Source of the DNA: Allobranchiibius sp038199265
Lineage (GTDB): Bacteria; Actinomycetota; Actinomycetes; Actinomycetales; Dermatophilaceae
Direction of reading: 5' to 3'
Length of the DNA: 29,665 bases
Assembly: GCA_038199265.1 (NCBI GenBank)
Contig: JBBPZD010000270.1
Coordinates: 1 to 29,665 of the forward strand
Both the position numbers and the translations under genes were made by a program. Each line of letters opens with the position of its first letter. Within the stretch, counting starts at the first letter, position 1. Below are positions 15,487 to 24,145 of this stretch, piece by piece. Under the pieces are notes generated by a model that saw nothing but the letters and a program-made list of their open reading frames with translations, was not told the DNA's origin and ran no database searches.

Positions 15487-15610
15487 GCGGGTCAGGCTAT
15501 CGGCGTACCCGGCCGCGACCCCAACCAGATTTCAGGCGAGATGAACTCGCGGGTAACTATCCGGTAAGTTGCGGGCATCCGCCGGGGGGCACATCGAAGG
15601 GTTGAGGCAC

Positions 15611-16531
15611 GTGCAGCAGGGCGTCGTCGTCGTCAATCCCAGCAAATTCAAAAACCTGAACCGACTCAAGATCGACCTGGGTCGTATCTTCCACGACTAC
15701 GGCTGGGCAGAACCGATCTGGCTCGAGACGACCGTTGAGGACCCGGGCATCGGGCAGGCGCGCGAGGCCGCCCGGATGGGCGTCGACCTGGTCTGCGCCC
15801 TCGGTGGCGACGGCACCCAGCGCAGTGTGGCGCAGGGGCTCGCCGGCTCGGGGATGCCGATGGGCATCCTGGCCGCCGGCACCGGGAATCTGCTCGCGCG
15901 AAACCTGAAGCTGCCCTACCGGCGGTTCGCCGACGGGTTGCGGGTTGCATTGTCCGGGCGGGACCACAAGATCGACCTGTCCTTGATCGAGTTGGACGTC
16001 GACGGCGTCGGCCGGTGGACGTCCCCACAGATCGGCCTGGTGATGACAGGTGTCGGTCTCGACGCCGAGATCCTCGCCGAGGCGGACGACGAATTGAAGT
16101 CGCGGTTCGGCTGGCTGGCCTACCCCGCCGCCGGAATCAGACACATCGCGCACGATCGGATGCACGTGACGATCGCCCTCGACGGCAGGGAGCCGGACGC
16201 CGAGCTGCCGGTGTCGAGCGTCTTGATCGGTAACTGTGGTCTGTTGGCAGGCGGGCTGCGTCTGATGCCGAACGCCGAGGTCGACGACGGCGTCCTGGAT
16301 ACCGCCGTGCTGCGTCCGAAGGGTTTGCTCGGATGGGGACCGCTGGTCGCCCAGGTCGCGACCGGCGCGCGACGTGAAACCCTCACGATTGGGCGGTTGC
16401 GCTCCTCCAGCATCGAGGTGCGATCGGCGCGACCGGTGATGATCGAGGTCGACGGTGACGTCCTGCAGCGGGCCTACGCGGTGCGGGTCACGGTCGACCC
16501 GCTGGCCGCGACAGTCCGCGTCCCCCGCTGA
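15611..16531 (+). CDS. Diacylglycerol/lipid kinase (DAGK catalytic domain)
   Basis: A 306-residue soluble lipid kinase of the DgkB/YegS type, which phosphorylates diacylglycerol or a related lipid alcohol at the membrane face. The N-terminal ATP-binding lobe has VVVVNPSK (5-12), the hallmark GGDGTQRSVAQGL (65-77) and AAGTGNLLARNLKLP (88-102). The C-terminal beta-sandwich ends with ARPVMIEVDGDVLQRAYAVRVTV. The GTG at 15611 starts the protein at the usual distance from NPSK; GAAGGG with GAGG lies upstream. An earlier in-frame start at 15569 adds a leader without similarity. It is convergent with the antiporter gene, 36 bp apart. The exact lipid substrate is not visible. Confidence 0.92.
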   Translation: MQQGVVVVNPSKFKNLNRLKIDLGRIFHDYGWAEPIWLETTVEDPGIGQAREAARMGVDLVCALGGDGTQRSVAQGLAGSGMPMGILAAGTGNLLARNLKLPYRRFADGLRVALSGRDHKIDLSLIELDVDGVGRWTSPQIGLVMTGVGLDAEILAEADDELKSRFGWLAYPAAGIRHIAHDRMHVTIALDGREPDAELPVSSVLIGNCGLLAGGLRLMPNAEVDDGVLDTAVLRPKGLLGWGPLVAQVATGARRETLTIGRLRSSSIEVRSARPVMIEVDGDVLQRAYAVRVTVDPLAATVRVPR

Positions 16532-16567
16532 CCGAGCCTTCCACAGTTGCCGAACTGACCGCCAGGA

Positions 16568-18037
16568 TCACGGGCCCGCATCGGTGAAGATCGGCTCCAT
16601 GCCGGGCGCGTACCGCTGGTCCACCAACACCAGCACGTCGTCGCCCGCCTGCAGCACCGTGTCGTGGCGGATGTTCACCAACTCGCCCTGCCGCACTATC
16701 AGGCTGATCCAGGCGTCCTCGGGTAGCTGGTCCAAGTCCTCGATCGACGTGCCGTCCGCAGCCGACCCGGCAGCGACGCTGAATCGCACGGCGGTGTCCG
16801 GCTCCGCCCCCAGCCGTACCCCGAAGGCCCACGGTTCCGGCTCGATGGTGTGCATCGGCAGCTTCAGTCGTCGCGTGACGGACGGGACGAGAGTGCCCTG
16901 GACCGCGACCGACAGAATCACGACGACGACGACGATTCCGTAGAGCCGCGCCGCGTCCGGCACCCCTGAATTCAGCAACATGTCGCCCAGCAGAATTGGC
17001 ACCGCTCCCTTCAGACCGGCGAACAACACGAACGTCAGCTCCGTTCGTTCCAGTTTGGCCGGCAGCAGCGTCGCCCCCACGAACAACGGACGGACCACCG
17101 CGCTCATCACCAGCCAGATCAACAGCCCGGGCACCCACACGTCGGGCTGGATCAGCTCGGTGAGGTCGATCGTCAGGCCGAGCACCACGAAAGCGATGAT
17201 CTCGCCGAGGCTGGAGGTTGCAGCCGCGAACCGTTCGACCTCGCGTTTGTACGGTGCCCGTTCATCGCCGATGACGACGCCCGCCACGAAGACGGCCAGA
17301 AATCCCGAGCCGTGCGCGAGGGTGGCGACACCGAAGATGATGAACGCGCAGGCAATCGTGCGCAGCGGGTAGAGGGCCTCGGCGGGTAGCGACACCGAGC
17401 GCATGAACCACAACAGCGCACGCGCACCGAGAATGCCGACGATCGCGCCGACGCCCATCTGCAGCAGGAACTGCCCGCCGACGGCTGCCACCGCGCCGCC
17501 GTTCAGCGCCCCTGCTGCGAGCAGACTCGCCATCAGCGCGATTCCGACGGGGTCGTTGGCGCCGGACTCGCCTTCCAGGATGCTGCCGCTGCGACCCGCG
17601 ATCTCGCGTTTGCCCAGCACTGAGAAAACCACCGCCGGGTCGGTCGGCGCCACTGCGGTGGCGACGAGGGTGGCGAGGTACCAATCGATCCCGATTGCGA
17701 AGTGGATGAATGCTGCGGTGCCCATCACCGTCAGGAAAGTGCCGATGACACCCACCAGCGCGATCGGAGCAAGCGCAGCCTTCATCCGCGTCCAGCCGAT
17801 GTGGATGCCGCCGTCGAAGAGCACCATGACCAGCGCGACGGTGACGACCCGCTCGACCGTCTTCTCCGGGGGCGCGTGCAGAGTCGGGATGATCTGTACC
17901 GCGATCGCGGAGGCGATCAGCACCAGCAACGGAGCCGGAACGCGGAGCCGCTCGGTGACCCGGTTGGACAACAGGGCGAGCAGTGCGACCGCTGCCGCCA
18001 GCAGCACGATCAGCGCGAACTCATAGGTTTCAGACAT
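16568..18037 (-). CDS. Potassium/proton antiporter (CPA1 family) with RCK_C domain
   Basis: A 489-residue membrane antiporter of the CPA1 NhaP/CvrA type, expected to exchange K+ or Na+ for H+. About twelve hydrophobic segments fill residues 5-395. Ion-binding features include VAPTDPAVVFSVLGKR and the acidic pair in EGESGANDPVGIAL, plus GFLAVFVAGVVIGD and FAGLKGAVPILLG. The C-terminal ~95 residues form a TrkA_C/RCK_C regulatory domain (EDLDQLPEDAWISLIVRQGE, then VLQAGDDVLVLVDQ), which usually senses nucleotides and gates transport. The ATG at 18037 follows GGCGGG and overlaps a TTG at 18040, which I do not use. The gene starts 25 bp after the Lrp-type regulator ends, on the same strand, so that regulator and the antiporter may be co-transcribed. 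Confidence 0.92.
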   Translation of the reverse strand: MSETYEFALIVLLAAAVALLALLSNRVTERLRVPAPLLVLIASAIAVQIIPTLHAPPEKTVERVVTVALVMVLFDGGIHIGWTRMKAALAPIALVGVIGTFLTVMGTAAFIHFAIGIDWYLATLVATAVAPTDPAVVFSVLGKREIAGRSGSILEGESGANDPVGIALMASLLAAGALNGGAVAAVGGQFLLQMGVGAIVGILGARALLWFMRSVSLPAEALYPLRTIACAFIIFGVATLAHGSGFLAVFVAGVVIGDERAPYKREVERFAAATSSLGEIIAFVVLGLTIDLTELIQPDVWVPGLLIWLVMSAVVRPLFVGATLLPAKLERTELTFVLFAGLKGAVPILLGDMLLNSGVPDAARLYGIVVVVVILSVAVQGTLVPSVTRRLKLPMHTIEPEPWAFGVRLGAEPDTAVRFSVAAGSAADGTSIEDLDQLPEDAWISLIVRQGELVNIRHDTVLQAGDDVLVLVDQRYAPGMEPIFTDAGP

Positions 18038-18062
18038 CAACCCGCCACTCTCTCGTAGGCAT

Positions 18063-19073
18063 TCAGGTGGTCAGACGCGCGTGCTCCACAAGGGCCCCGG
18101 CCTGCTTGACCGTCCGCATCCGCGGGGAGACCTCGAGACTACGGATACCTGGAATGGCGCCGATCTCACGGGTTATCAGCTGATACAGGTGGCGGTGGTC
18201 ACGGCAGATGACCGACGCGATCACATTGTGCGGTCCGGTGATCGCAGCCACGAAACTCATGCCCGGCACGTGCGCGAGCGCCGTGCCGACTGCGTCCAGA
18301 TCTGATGGCGAGGTCGTCATCCACAATTGCGCGGCAACGTTCCATCCGAGTGCTTCAGGAGCCAGGTCGACGTCGATCTGCAGCAACCGGCGATCCAGGA
18401 GGGACTGCAACCGCCGCGCCGCACGGCCTTCGCTGAGTTCGGCCGCCGCGCCCAGTTGAGCGTAGGTCGAGCGTCCGTCGATCACCATTGCATCCAAGAT
18501 CACCTGATCGCTGCGGTCGATCGTCTCGGGTGGGCGGGGCCTCGAGCCACCCTCGTCGGGTGCCGATGCGGCCGTGCTGCCGGCCTGTCGCAGACGCCGG
18601 TCCTGGTCCGGGCTCAGGGCTTCGCTCAATCCGGCCCAGTCGTCGGCGCCGCCGGCGAGGAACGGGTGCAGCACCATCGCGGTCGTCAGCCCGAGGACTG
18701 GGGCGGTCCTGGCGAGCCGGTCGAGCAACAGGTCTTCGCGATCCGCAGCCGTGCGCGACCGGACGACACAGACCACCTCGGCTGCTCCTCCGCTGATCGA
18801 CACCCATCCGATGTCGTCGCGTTTGGCGAGAGCCTGCGCGAGCCCTGCCGTGCCGTTGGGAGTGCACTGGATGCGCACGAGCCAGTTCGTCTGCCCCAAC
18901 GCCTCGGTGTTGATCACAGCCGTTACCCGCACGACGCCCGTGGAGTGCAACCGGCGATAGCGGCGGGCGACGGTCTGCTCAGAGGTCGCGAGGGTGTCGG
19001 CGAAATGACTGAACGAACCTCGCGGGCACACCTGCAGAGCTCGCACGATCGCCCTGTCGAGATCATCGAACAT
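18063..19073 (-). CDS. Tandem Lrp/AsnC-family transcriptional regulator
   Basis: A 336-residue protein with two complete Lrp/AsnC units. Unit 1: helix-turn-helix at about 1-50 (MFDDLDRAIVRALQ, then FADTLATSEQTVARRYRRL), then a RAM-type ligand domain (about 60-140). After an acidic/Pro-rich linker (about 165-187), unit 2: helix-turn-helix at about 187-232 (DRSDQVILDAMVIDGRSTYA, then LSEGRAARRLQSLL) and ligand domain (about 240-325). Such double-length forms occur in Actinomycetota; the ligand is probably an amino acid or related small molecule. The start at 19073 matches the MFDxLDR beginning of relatives. An ATG at 19118 is in frame but would translate an AT-rich tract that looks like promoter DNA. 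The gene is divergent from the MFS exporter, the natural candidate target. Confidence 0.88.
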   Translation of the reverse strand: MFDDLDRAIVRALQVCPRGSFSHFADTLATSEQTVARRYRRLHSTGVVRVTAVINTEALGQTNWLVRIQCTPNGTAGLAQALAKRDDIGWVSISGGAAEVVCVVRSRTAADREDLLLDRLARTAPVLGLTTAMVLHPFLAGGADDWAGLSEALSPDQDRRLRQAGSTAASAPDEGGSRPRPPETIDRSDQVILDAMVIDGRSTYAQLGAAAELSEGRAARRLQSLLDRRLLQIDVDLAPEALGWNVAAQLWMTTSPSDLDAVGTALAHVPGMSFVAAITGPHNVIASVICRDHRHLYQLITREIGAIPGIRSLEVSPRMRTVKQAGALVEHARLTT

Positions 19074-19237
19074 GGCGGAATTCGCTTTCACATAGACATT
19101 CTTAGCAGATTTCGACATTTCACCGCTTAAGTCCGAGCCGGCGGGAATCTGGGCACGGATAGTTGAAGTTGTAACCAGTGATCGGCGTCGACGCGCACGG
19201 TCTCCACGCTGAACACGACGCTGACCAAGGAGCCGCC
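19074..19237. promoter_or_regulatory. Shared control region between Lrp-type regulator and MFS exporter
   Basis: This 164-bp divergent gap includes an AT-rich stretch (about 19078-19125) unlike the surrounding high-GC DNA. On the minus strand it contains TGCTAAGAAT, an extended -10-like element, without a clear -35. A second AT-rich patch with GTTGAAGTTGTAAC is at about 19162-19177. No operator can be assigned with certainty. Confidence 0.35.
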
Positions 19238-20905
19238 ATGAGCGCTGCCGACCACACCGCGCCCCCCGGTAAAGACCGATCACCCAGACACCTCGCCGCA
19301 ACCTCCGGCGGCCCTGAGGGAAACAAGTGGTGGACACTGACAGCCGTCTGCTTCGGCACCTTCATGCTGCTGCTCGACGTCACCATCGTGAACGTCGCGC
19401 TGCCCGACATCCAGTCTTCCCTGGCGTCCAGTTTCTCAGACCTGCAGTGGGTGATCGACGCCTACGCGTTGACTCTCGCCTCCCTGCTTCTCACCGCCGG
19501 CTCGCTCTCTGACATCTTCGGGCGCCGGAAGCTGTACATCATCGGTCTGATCATCTTCACGATCGCCTCGACGCTGTGCGGCATCGCGCAGGACACGCTG
19601 CTGCTGCAGCTGAGCCGTGGCCTGCAGGGTGTCGGCGGCGCGATCATGTTCACCGTCTCCCTGGCACTGCTCGCGAGCGCGTTCCAGGGCAGGGACCGCG
19701 GGACCGCGTTCGGCATCTGGGGCTCGATCACCGGGGTGGCCGTCGCGGTCGGACCAGTCGTCGGCGGGTTCCTCGTATCAGCCCTGTCATGGCGCTGGAT
19801 CTTCTTCGTCAACATCCCGATCGGCATCGTGGCCCTGGTCATCACCGTCATGAAAGTCGCCGAGTCCCGTAACCCCAAGGCACACGGCCCTGACTGGACC
19901 GGTTTCGTGGTGTTCACCGGGTCGCTCAGCCTGTTGGTCTATGCACTCATCGAATCGGGCCAGAAGGGCTTCGGCGATTCTGTCGTCATCACCTGTTTCG
20001 TGGCATCGGCTGTGCTGATGGCCGGGTTCGTGGTCTTCGAGATGTACACGAAGACGCCGATGCTGGATCTCACCCTGTTCCGCAAGCCGACGTTCTCCGG
20101 TGGCGCGATCGCCGCGTTCGGCATCAGCTCGGGCATCTTCTCGATGCTGCTCTACCTCACGCTCTACCTGCAGAACGTGCTGCAGTACAGCGCCCTGCAG
20201 ACCGGTCTGCGGTTGCTGGTGCTTTCCGGCGCAATCCTGGTCGTATCCGCGATCGCGGGCCGACTCAGCGCCCGCCTGCCCGCACGGTTCCTGATCGGCC
20301 CGGGCCTGGCGCTGACCGCGATCGGGATGCTGCTGATGCGCGGCCTGGACGCCTCGACCTCGTGGACCCACCTCATTCCGGGCTTCATCATCGCGGGCAT
20401 CGGCGTTGGAATGGTCAACCCGCCGTTGGCCTCGACCGCTGTCGGCGTGGTGCCGCCCCGGATGGCCGGGATGGCTTCGGGCGTTAACAGCACCTTCCGA
20501 CAGGTCGGCATCGCGACCGGTATCGCCCTGCTCGGCACGCTGTTCGCGTCGCGCCTCGAGAGCGCCGTCACCAGCGCCACGGCTGGCACACCGTTCGCCG
20601 GGCGCGGCAGTTCGTTGGCCGCACTGGTGCAGTCCGGTCAGCTCAAGACCGCGCTGCCGAAGTTGCCCGAGGCACAGATTCCGATCCTGGAGAAAATCGC
20701 AGCGACCGGGTTCACCTCGGCTCTGAACAGCATTCTGCTGATCTCGGGAATCGTCACGCTGATCACCGCACTGGCAGCGTTCGTGCTGATCCGCACCAAG
20801 GACTTCCATACCGAAGCCGACGATTCTGCGGCAGCAGCCACGCAGGAATCCGGTCAAGACTCGCGCGAGGCGCAAGACTCACAGGAGTCGCCGGTAGCGG
20901 TCTGA
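19238..20905 (+). CDS. MFS transporter, DHA2 family (14 helices), drug exporter type
   Basis: A 555-residue proton-driven exporter of the EmrB/QacA (DHA2) type. About fourteen hydrophobic segments occupy residues 28-520. Family motifs are LDVTIVNVALPDIQ in helix 1 (D1), GSLSDIFGRRKLYIIG in the loop 2-3 (motif A), and GVAVAVGPVVGGFL in helix 5 (motif C, typical of exporters) followed by WRWIFFVNIPIG. Both termini are hydrophilic; the C-terminal ~35 residues are rich in Asp, Ser, Gln and Glu. The ATG at 19238 has a strong AAGGAG five bases upstream, which rules out the earlier start at 19178. It is divergent from the tandem Lrp regulator, and a palindrome follows seven bases after the stop. The substrate is unknown: a toxic compound or a metabolite such as an amino acid. 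Confidence 0.93.
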   Translation: MSAADHTAPPGKDRSPRHLAATSGGPEGNKWWTLTAVCFGTFMLLLDVTIVNVALPDIQSSLASSFSDLQWVIDAYALTLASLLLTAGSLSDIFGRRKLYIIGLIIFTIASTLCGIAQDTLLLQLSRGLQGVGGAIMFTVSLALLASAFQGRDRGTAFGIWGSITGVAVAVGPVVGGFLVSALSWRWIFFVNIPIGIVALVITVMKVAESRNPKAHGPDWTGFVVFTGSLSLLVYALIESGQKGFGDSVVITCFVASAVLMAGFVVFEMYTKTPMLDLTLFRKPTFSGGAIAAFGISSGIFSMLLYLTLYLQNVLQYSALQTGLRLLVLSGAILVVSAIAGRLSARLPARFLIGPGLALTAIGMLLMRGLDASTSWTHLIPGFIIAGIGVGMVNPPLASTAVGVVPPRMAGMASGVNSTFRQVGIATGIALLGTLFASRLESAVTSATAGTPFAGRGSSLAALVQSGQLKTALPKLPEAQIPILEKIAATGFTSALNSILLISGIVTLITALAAFVLIRTKDFHTEADDSAAAATQESGQDSREAQDSQESPVAV

Positions 20906-20911
20906 CACAGA

Positions 20912-20965
20912 CGCATTAAAGCTCGAGTGGCGCACGCCGGCGTGCGCCACTCGAGCTTTATTGCG
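20912..20965. repeat. Long near-perfect palindrome, copy 2 (hairpin/terminator-like)
   Basis: Arms 20917-20938 and 20939-20960 are 22-base perfect complements without spacer. One mismatch (20916/20961) is followed by four more pairs (20912-20915 with 20962-20965). It lies between the convergent MFS and pheA genes, consistent with a two-way terminator. It differs from copy 1 (4124-4181) at three positions per arm, all matched by the complementary change in the other arm. Confidence 0.85.
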
Positions 20966-20972
20966 CCACTCT

Positions 20973-20999
20973 CGTGTTGTCCGTGTTGTCCGTGTTGTC
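20973..20999. repeat. 9-bp tandem repeat, three copies
   Basis: The unit CGTGTTGTC occurs three times head to tail at 20973-20981, 20982-20990 and 20991-20999, followed by a partial CGTG. It ends just before the pheA stop codon and just after palindrome copy 2. It is probably a slippage product of unknown role. Confidence 0.9.
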
Positions 21000-21005
21000 C
21001 GTGGC

Positions 21006-21929
21006 TCAGCGGTTGCGCAACCCGGCCAGCCACTGCTGGGCATCGGTGAAGGCGGTATCGGTTGCAGTCGGTTGCACTGCCGCGCGCTGGCCGTCCGCGC
21101 GCGGATAGGAGCCGAGGAAACGTACGTCGGCCGCCACCCGACGTAGCCCGCTCAGGGCCTCCCCGACCCGGGCGTCCTGCACGTGGCCCTCGAAATCGAT
21201 CGAGAAGCAGTACCTGCCCATCACCTCGCCGGTCGGCCGCGACTCCAGCCGGGAGATGTTGATGCCGCGAGCGGCAATCTGCTCCAACAGCTCCAGCAGA
21301 CCGCCGGAGTGATCGTCGTACTGATAGAGCACGATCGTCGTCTTGTCGGCGCCGGTGGGCTCAGGTAGTTCTCCCGGTCGACCCACCAGTACGAAGCGGG
21401 TGACTGCGCCCGTCCGGTCACCAATGTCTTCAGCGAGCACCTCGAGCCCGACTGCCGCAGCCGCCACGGGAGCACACACCGCGCCCTGATAGCCGCAGGG
21501 TGCTTCGTGGCCGAGATCGGCGGCCGCCGCAGCGGTTGAAAGGGTCGGCACGTGCACGGCGTCAGGCAGGTTGGTGCCCATCCAGCCACGTACCTGCGCC
21601 CACCCGTGCGGGTGGGTGCCGACAGCCAGCACGTCCTCGCTCTTCACCCCGGGGCGCACCGCCAGCACGAAGGTGATCGGCACCAGCACCTCGCCGACAA
21701 CGGCCAGGGATTCACCGGTGTTCAGCGCGTCCAAGGTCGCTGAGACTCCGCCCTCGACGGAGTTCTCGATCGGCACCATAGCTGCGTCGATCTCGCCGCT
21801 GCGCACCGCTGTGAGCGCCTTGTCGACGGAGGTGAACGGCACGTGCTGCTGGCCCTTCGCGGCACCCCAGGCCGTCAGCGCGGCCTGGGTGAACGTGCCC
21901 ACCGGGCCGAGGTAGCCGAAGCTCGTCAC
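21006..21929 (-). CDS. pheA: Prephenate dehydratase
   Basis: A 307-residue stand-alone prephenate dehydratase that converts prephenate to phenylpyruvate in phenylalanine synthesis. The catalytic domain (about 1-185) starts FGYLGPVGTFTQAAL and contains VPIENSVEGGV (52-62) and the catalytic TRF motif at 177-179 (AVTRFVLVGR). A C-terminal ACT domain (about 196-275) carries ISRLESRPTGE with ESRP at 229-232, the phenylalanine-sensing element, so feedback inhibition by phenylalanine is expected. There is no chorismate mutase domain, as is normal for actinobacteria. The GTG start at 21929 lies five bases after the DUF5926 stop, so translation is probably coupled to that gene. Downstream lie the tandem repeat and palindrome copy 2. 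Confidence 0.96.
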   Translation of the reverse strand: MTSFGYLGPVGTFTQAALTAWGAAKGQQHVPFTSVDKALTAVRSGEIDAAMVPIENSVEGGVSATLDALNTGESLAVVGEVLVPITFVLAVRPGVKSEDVLAVGTHPHGWAQVRGWMGTNLPDAVHVPTLSTAAAAADLGHEAPCGYQGAVCAPVAAAAVGLEVLAEDIGDRTGAVTRFVLVGRPGELPEPTGADKTTIVLYQYDDHSGGLLELLEQIAARGINISRLESRPTGEVMGRYCFSIDFEGHVQDARVGEALSGLRRVAADVRFLGSYPRADGQRAAVQPTATDTAFTDAQQWLAGLRNR

Positions 21930-21934
21930 CGCGG

Positions 21935-22807
21935 TCAGCGCAGGGTGAGCTGGCGGCTCGTGATGCCGGAGCGCGCACGCCGCTCGTCGGCAGTCAACGG
22001 GGCGTCGACCTCGAGCTGCTCCCCGAACCGGGCAACCAACGCGGCGAAGTCGTCCTCGAAGGACGCCGCGTCAGCGTCAGCATCGACCTCCCACACCGGC
22101 ACCAGCAACCCGTGTGCCCGGAAGGCACCGAGCAATTTGCCGTCACCGAGCGAACTGGCCCCGGCTGCCTGTAGGCGCGCCAACGCATCGGTCGCCTTGT
22201 CCTCGTCGTGCGGGAGGACCCAGCGGATGTAGGTGCGGTTGCCGATGCGGCACCAGTACGAATTCGGCGCGGACTGCATCGCCGCTGTCGGCGTGATCGC
22301 CTCATTGGCTTGAGCAAGTGAGGCTGCGCCCTCTTCGTCCATCTCCTGGCCCTCGACCCAGAAGTCGAATCCCTCGTGCAGGTCGACGTCGAAATCGTCG
22401 CTGGTGAGCAGATCCTGCAGCCGCGGACTGGCTGCGGTGGCTCGGGGCGAGGCCGTCAGCGGCTGACCTGGTTCGAGGGCGGCCACTGCGAGCAGCGCCT
22501 CGGCGATGTCGCGGCTTGCGTCACTGGAGGACCCGCCGGTCTGGAGGGCCACGAACAGCGATCCATCGGCACGGTGCAGACCGGGCCAGGCCAGCGGAAG
22601 TACCGAAGCGATCGTGGCCTCGCGCGGGCCACCGTCGCAAGTAAAGGTGACCTTCGCGGTAGCGGCCGGGACGATCTCGCGCATCGCGACCCAGCCCGTC
22701 TCACCGGGCAGCCCCTCGAACGGGCGACGTGCGAACGCCGGCTGTTGCTGAGCCGGATCGATCGGTGTGCGTTTGTTTTCGCCCTTGCGGCGGGAGGCTT
22801 TACCCAT
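21935..22807 (-). CDS. DUF5926 family protein
   Basis: A 290-residue actinobacterial protein of unknown function. The conserved N-terminus, MGKASRRKGENKRTP followed by FARRPFEGLPGETGWVAMRE and IVPAATA, is characteristic of DUF5926. The first dozen residues are strongly basic, and the rest is a soluble, acidic alpha/beta protein with an aromatic WCRIGNRTYIRWVLPHDED segment near residue 184. No catalytic motif is evident. Relatives are sometimes labelled as preprotein-translocase-related because of a basic SecA-like end, but nothing here shows that role. The ATG at 22807 has no strong ribosome site; the MGKASRRK start is conserved. It directly precedes pheA with a five-base gap. Confidence 0.88.
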   Translation of the reverse strand: MGKASRRKGENKRTPIDPAQQQPAFARRPFEGLPGETGWVAMREIVPAATAKVTFTCDGGPREATIASVLPLAWPGLHRADGSLFVALQTGGSSSDASRDIAEALLAVAALEPGQPLTASPRATAASPRLQDLLTSDDFDVDLHEGFDFWVEGQEMDEEGAASLAQANEAITPTAAMQSAPNSYWCRIGNRTYIRWVLPHDEDKATDALARLQAAGASSLGDGKLLGAFRAHGLLVPVWEVDADADAASFEDDFAALVARFGEQLEVDAPLTADERRARSGITSRQLTLR

Positions 22808-22830
22808 GCGGGGACTCTAACGAGCTTTGG

Positions 22831-23244
22831 CTAGACCCTGCGCCGCGACGCCCCTCCGAGCGCCGCCCACACGGTTACCCGATCCTCCTCCTCGTTTACG
22901 CCCCACTCGTGGGCCACCGAGCGCACGATGCGTAGGCCCCTGCCGCTCTGTGCCCACACAGCGGGCCGCCGCGCGACGGGCGCCGTCATTCCACCGCCAT
23001 CGGTCACCTCGATCTCGACGCGATCACCACGCACCCGCCAATGCAGCCGGACAGCATTGTCGTACAACGGTGTCCCATGCAGGATTGCGTTCGTGACCAA
23101 CTCCGAGGCGACCGTCTCGGCTTCGCCGATCAGCTCTTCTGGTAGACCACCGGCGCGAAGATTCTCAGCCAGGGCATTTCTACCTACCGGCACCGACTCG
23201 GTCGTCCATGGCAATCGAAGAGTGTGTACCCAGTGTTCGTCCAT
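22831..23244 (-). CDS. RsbW-like serine kinase/anti-sigma ATPase (HATPase_c_2)
   Basis: A 137-residue single-domain GHKL ATPase of the RsbW/SpoIIAB-like class found in many actinobacteria. The N box is SELVTNAILHG with E48 and N52, the G1 box is VTDGGG with D82, and the G2 box is GRGLRIV (101-107). Proteins of this class bind alternative sigma factors or phosphorylate STAS-domain antagonists. No STAS or PP2C partner gene lies next to it, so the partner is not proven; the sigma factor gene 1.1 kb away (24338-25165) is an attractive candidate. The ATG at 23244 is preceded by a purine-rich GGGGGCCGGAG. It is followed by the DUF5926 gene after 23 bp. Confidence 0.88.
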   Translation of the reverse strand: MDEHWVHTLRLPWTTESVPVGRNALAENLRAGGLPEELIGEAETVASELVTNAILHGTPLYDNAVRLHWRVRGDRVEIEVTDGGGMTAPVARRPAVWAQSGRGLRIVRSVAHEWGVNEEEDRVTVWAALGGASRRRV

Positions 23245-23293
23245 CTCCGGCCCCCTCGCTCAGTGTTACGTGGACCATCCCGCGGCAACGATG

Positions 23294-24145
23294 CTAGCCC
23301 CCGACACCGCCTGCACAGCTCGCATCGACGATCCCGCGCACCATCGCCGGCCGGTTGGTGATGATCGCGTCCACTCCCAGCTCGATGCAGAGTCGTACGT
23401 CCTGCGGCTCGTCGACGGTCCAGACGTGCACCCGGTGGCCGTACTCGTGTTGCCGAGCGACGAACCCGGGCACTCGGCGGATCACGGCGATGCGCGTGCC
23501 CACGATGTCCACGTTGCGCGGGAGGGAGTCCACGAATCGCAGCGCGGTCGGCAACTCCATGAGTTGCACACGCTCCAGGTTCGGTGCCAGGCGCGCCATC
23601 CGCTGAACGGCGAGAGCGGAAAACGACATCAGCCGGATGTTCACCTGGCCGGGCTGCAATAACCCGAATTCGCCCAGCAATCCGACCACTGCTCGCTCAA
23701 CGTCGCCGGAGTAACGGGTCGGGTGTTTGGTCTCGATGACCAGATCGAGCTTCCGGTCCGCCTCGAGCACGGCCAGGATGAGCTGTCGCAAGGTGAGGAT
23801 CGCGGCCCGGTCCCGGAGGGGCATCTCGTCCTCGTCCGGATGCGCCGCTTTCCAGCGGCCCCAGTCCAGGCCTTCCAGAGCCGCCAACTCCAACGCGGAC
23901 ACCACGCCCACCCCGTCGGATGTCCGGTCGACCCGTCGATCGTGCACGCACACCAGATGCCGGTCCGCTGTCAGCCGAACGTCGCACTCGACCCCGTCCG
24001 CACCATCGTTGTAGATCGCGCGCTTGTAGGCGCTCAACGTGTGCTCGGGCTCGACCCGGCTGGAGCCGCGGTGCGCGATGACCGACGGGGGGCCGCCGTT
24101 CTGGGTTCGTCCGGCTTGCCCGGATCGCTGCTGCGGCGTTAGCAC
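23294..24145 (-). CDS. Glycerophosphodiester phosphodiesterase
   Basis: A 283-residue cytoplasmic GDPD-family TIM-barrel enzyme that hydrolyses glycerophosphodiesters to glycerol-3-phosphate and an alcohol. The catalytic pair H25-R26 is in IAHRGSS. The metal ligands lie in GVECDVRLTADRHLVCVHD (E53, D55, H68). The usual PENT motif reads PEHT, a mild substitution. The end of the barrel shows VHVWTVDEPQDVRLCIELGVDAIITNRP. There is no signal peptide, so it acts inside the cell, perhaps on recycled phospholipid head groups. The GTG at 24145 is chosen for its AGGA site seven bases upstream; the longer frame from 24178 adds a leader without similarity. It is divergent from the sigma factor gene across 192 bp and lies upstream of the anti-sigma ATPase gene. 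Confidence 0.93.
   Translation of the reverse strand: MLTPQQRSGQAGRTQNGGPPSVIAHRGSSRVEPEHTLSAYKRAIYNDGADGVECDVRLTADRHLVCVHDRRVDRTSDGVGVVSALELAALEGLDWGRWKAAHPDEDEMPLRDRAAILTLRQLILAVLEADRKLDLVIETKHPTRYSGDVERAVVGLLGEFGLLQPGQVNIRLMSFSALAVQRMARLAPNLERVQLMELPTALRFVDSLPRNVDIVGTRIAVIRRVPGFVARQHEYGHRVHVWTVDEPQDVRLCIELGVDAIITNRPAMVRGIVDASCAGGVGG

Noticed and set aside
19787..20875. A 362-codon minus-strand open frame
   Set aside because: It is antisense to the MFS exporter; the translation is a low-complexity Arg/Asp/Gln mix.
4124..20965. The two long palindromes as the ends of one mobile element
   Set aside because: Each is self-palindromic rather than one half of a terminal pair. The genes between them are housekeeping (purB, serS and others), and no transposase or integrase is present.
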